DNA from: Numida meleagris
Lineage: Eukaryota; Chordata; Aves; Galliformes; Numididae
Reading direction: 5' to 3'
DNA length: 64,000 nucleotides
Assembly: GCF_002078875.1 (NCBI RefSeq)
Contig: NC_034409.1
Span: forward strand, 61,405,874 to 61,469,873
Part shown: positions 62,691 through 64,000 of the stretch, piece after piece
How the letters are laid out: each line of letters begins with the position of its first letter
Numbering within the stretch: position 1 is the stretch's first letter
Translations under genes and position numbers: made by a program
Notes under the pieces: generated by a model
The model's input: only the letters and a program-made list of their open reading frames with translations
Database searches by the model: none
What the model was told of the DNA's origin: nothing

Positions 62691-64000
62691 ATTTCTTGCT
62701 CTGAAGAATTTTGATTAGGAAAAGTGTTAATGATCTGAACATGGTTTAGTTGTAATAAAAGGATTGCCTTGGAGTATTGTCATCAAGTCCAGCTACTTTC
62801 TTCCTCTTTCCAGACCTACAAAAACTTCAGCGTGCTCTGTCACATTGCCATGTTATATCACATTGTGTGGATGTTAGTAGCTTTGTCAATGAAATATGCT
62901 TCTCTTGTAAGAAAGGTCTTTTTAACCAACACGATGGCACAGAGCTCATTGGCTGACTAAGTTCCTATCTCAGTGTTTCCACAGACTTATGTTGAATCCT
63001 TCCTGCTGTGCCTCTGACATTCTGCACTATGTCCTGGAGATAGCAGACTGTACTCTGCAGAATGTATCTGTTCTTCCTAGAATCCCTGAGGTGTCTGGTT
63101 TTCCCTTCTACTTGGGAGATAGATTTTGTGTTTGGGATATTTGTGCATCCACTCTTTGAGTCACTAACATCTAGTTCCTTGTTTTATCAGCGTGCAGATC
63201 ATGATTTTATCATGCAGGAAAGTGGGAGAAAGTTGGAGCCCATTCAATTTCCTTTTTGGATAGGATCTCTGTAGTCTCAGCAGAGGTCTTTCTGAATACC
63301 ATTTCTAGGCTCTATACATTAATAGTGTTTAAATTTAGTAATATTAAATTAATTTTCATTCTCTTTTTTTTTTCCACCTCAATTACAATGAAACATTCTC
63401 TAATTCTACTACATGCCAGAAATAATGTATTTGGATATCAAACAATTATTCGGGAACACCTAAGCTTCCGGTGGTATTTTTTGAAGAATTAAAGGGCAGT
63501 TTGTATTTACATAAAATTATAAAAGTGGTTATCTCTTCATGCAGTTAGATTACACTACATTATCTGTTCTTTTTCTGATGCATTCTGCAATTATTTGAAA
63601 AAACACTGTCCTTTAAATCTAAATAACTCTTATTACTAGTTGCCTAAAATTTAAGATAAACAGAATCCTCAATATATACTGTATGGATTTGGAAAATAAA
63701 TGCAAAAAGAAGTGTTTTTTAAATGTATATTTTAGAAGTAAATCTCAAGGTTGCATAAAACTCACTTTTGTTAAACTTCAGTGCAGTGAAATCTGTAAGA
63801 GAATTTACTTGTATCTGTCTAATATGCACTTCGATGATTGATTAGTAAATTATATGGAGTATGGGACTTAGTGGGGAAAACAAAATTTAAATTTGAATGA
63901 TTGATTTTAGTGCCCATTTTATTTTATTACAGAGTATAGGTATGTTTATCAATGCAGTAACTGTGTTAGAAGAACCTACTGGGTTCAAAATAAATGTTAT

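Larger units (their letters stand above)
1..64000 (+). other. ERC1: ERC1 gene, internal part (six exons, no start or end)
   Basis: The whole window lies inside one plus-strand gene. Six exons with AG/GT borders, all joined in phase 0, translate to a continuous coiled-coil protein that I recognise as ERC1 (ELKS/CAST family, Pfam 'Cast'). From family knowledge, ERC1 is a cytoplasmic scaffold that binds RIM, liprin-alpha, Bassoon and Rab6. It organises active zones, cortical vesicle docking and focal-adhesion turnover. ERC1 is preferred over ERC2 because of the segments STEEREEEMKQMEVYRSHSK in exon C and TLTNQFSDSKQ in exon E; the ERC2 counterparts I recall differ at several positions. The 5' coding exon, promoter, C-terminal exons and 3'UTR are outside. 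The paralogue call is from memory, not from a search. Confidence 0.95.
55501..64000 (+). other. ERC1: ERC1 intron after exon F (first 8.5 kb)
   Basis: The intron begins GTAAGA and does not end in the window. 55501-59019 is AT-rich and free of recognised interspersed repeats apart from a small imperfect duplication at 56045-56128. 59020-62700 contains a cluster of CR1 fragments in both orientations. 62700-64000 shows nothing I can assign. No further ERC1 exon was found. Confidence 0.8.

Noticed and set aside
1..64000. CRISPR arrays, operons, prophage, tRNA or rRNA genes
   Set aside because: Nothing of the kind is visible; the window is vertebrate intron and exon sequence.

Overview
This is vertebrate, almost certainly avian, genomic DNA. 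It is AT-rich intronic sequence whose only abundant interspersed repeats are CR1-type LINEs, recognised by truncated copies that end in short ATTCTRTG repeats. It carries six exons, all on the + strand, of a gene I recognise as ERC1 (ELKS/CAST2/RAB6IP2), a long coiled-coil scaffold of presynaptic active zones and cortical exocytosis sites. Assignment to a macrochromosome of a galliform-like bird is inference from base composition, repeat style and large introns.

Layout. 1-28467 is the end of a very long ERC1 intron, with only two CR1 fragments recognised. Exons A (28468-28884), B (42152-42226), C (44286-44441), D (46227-46310 or 46319), E (48151-48318) and F (55333-55500) follow. Together they encode about 356 contiguous residues from the N-terminal and middle coiled coil. 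Neither the protein start nor its C terminus lies in the window. The A-B intron (13.3 kb) holds a large minus-strand CR1 (30.8-32.3 kb), a CR1 tip (32.5 kb), a possible ancient CR1/L3-like relic (33.3 kb), a fairly young CR1 (37.2-38.2 kb) and an old CR1 (39.2-40.2 kb). The intron after F (8.5 kb in the window) holds a cluster of four to five CR1 fragments at 59.0-62.7 kb.

How the parts work together. Every exon is a multiple of three and is joined in phase 0, so exons can be skipped without frameshift. Exons D, E and F are exactly 4, 8 and 8 heptads long, and each starts at coiled-coil position a. Exon D is the cassette known from mammals to be alternatively spliced. Here it has a weak acceptor and two competing in-frame donors 9 nt apart. 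CR1 copies in opposite orientation sit on both sides of exon A and of exons B-F.

I found no undescribed multi-gene system. The points most worth a second look are the dual donor of exon D, the heptad-locked exon architecture, and a possible alternative terminal exon at 33969-34055. Nearly all other open reading frames are antisense shadows of CR1, low-complexity sequence or chance intronic frames.
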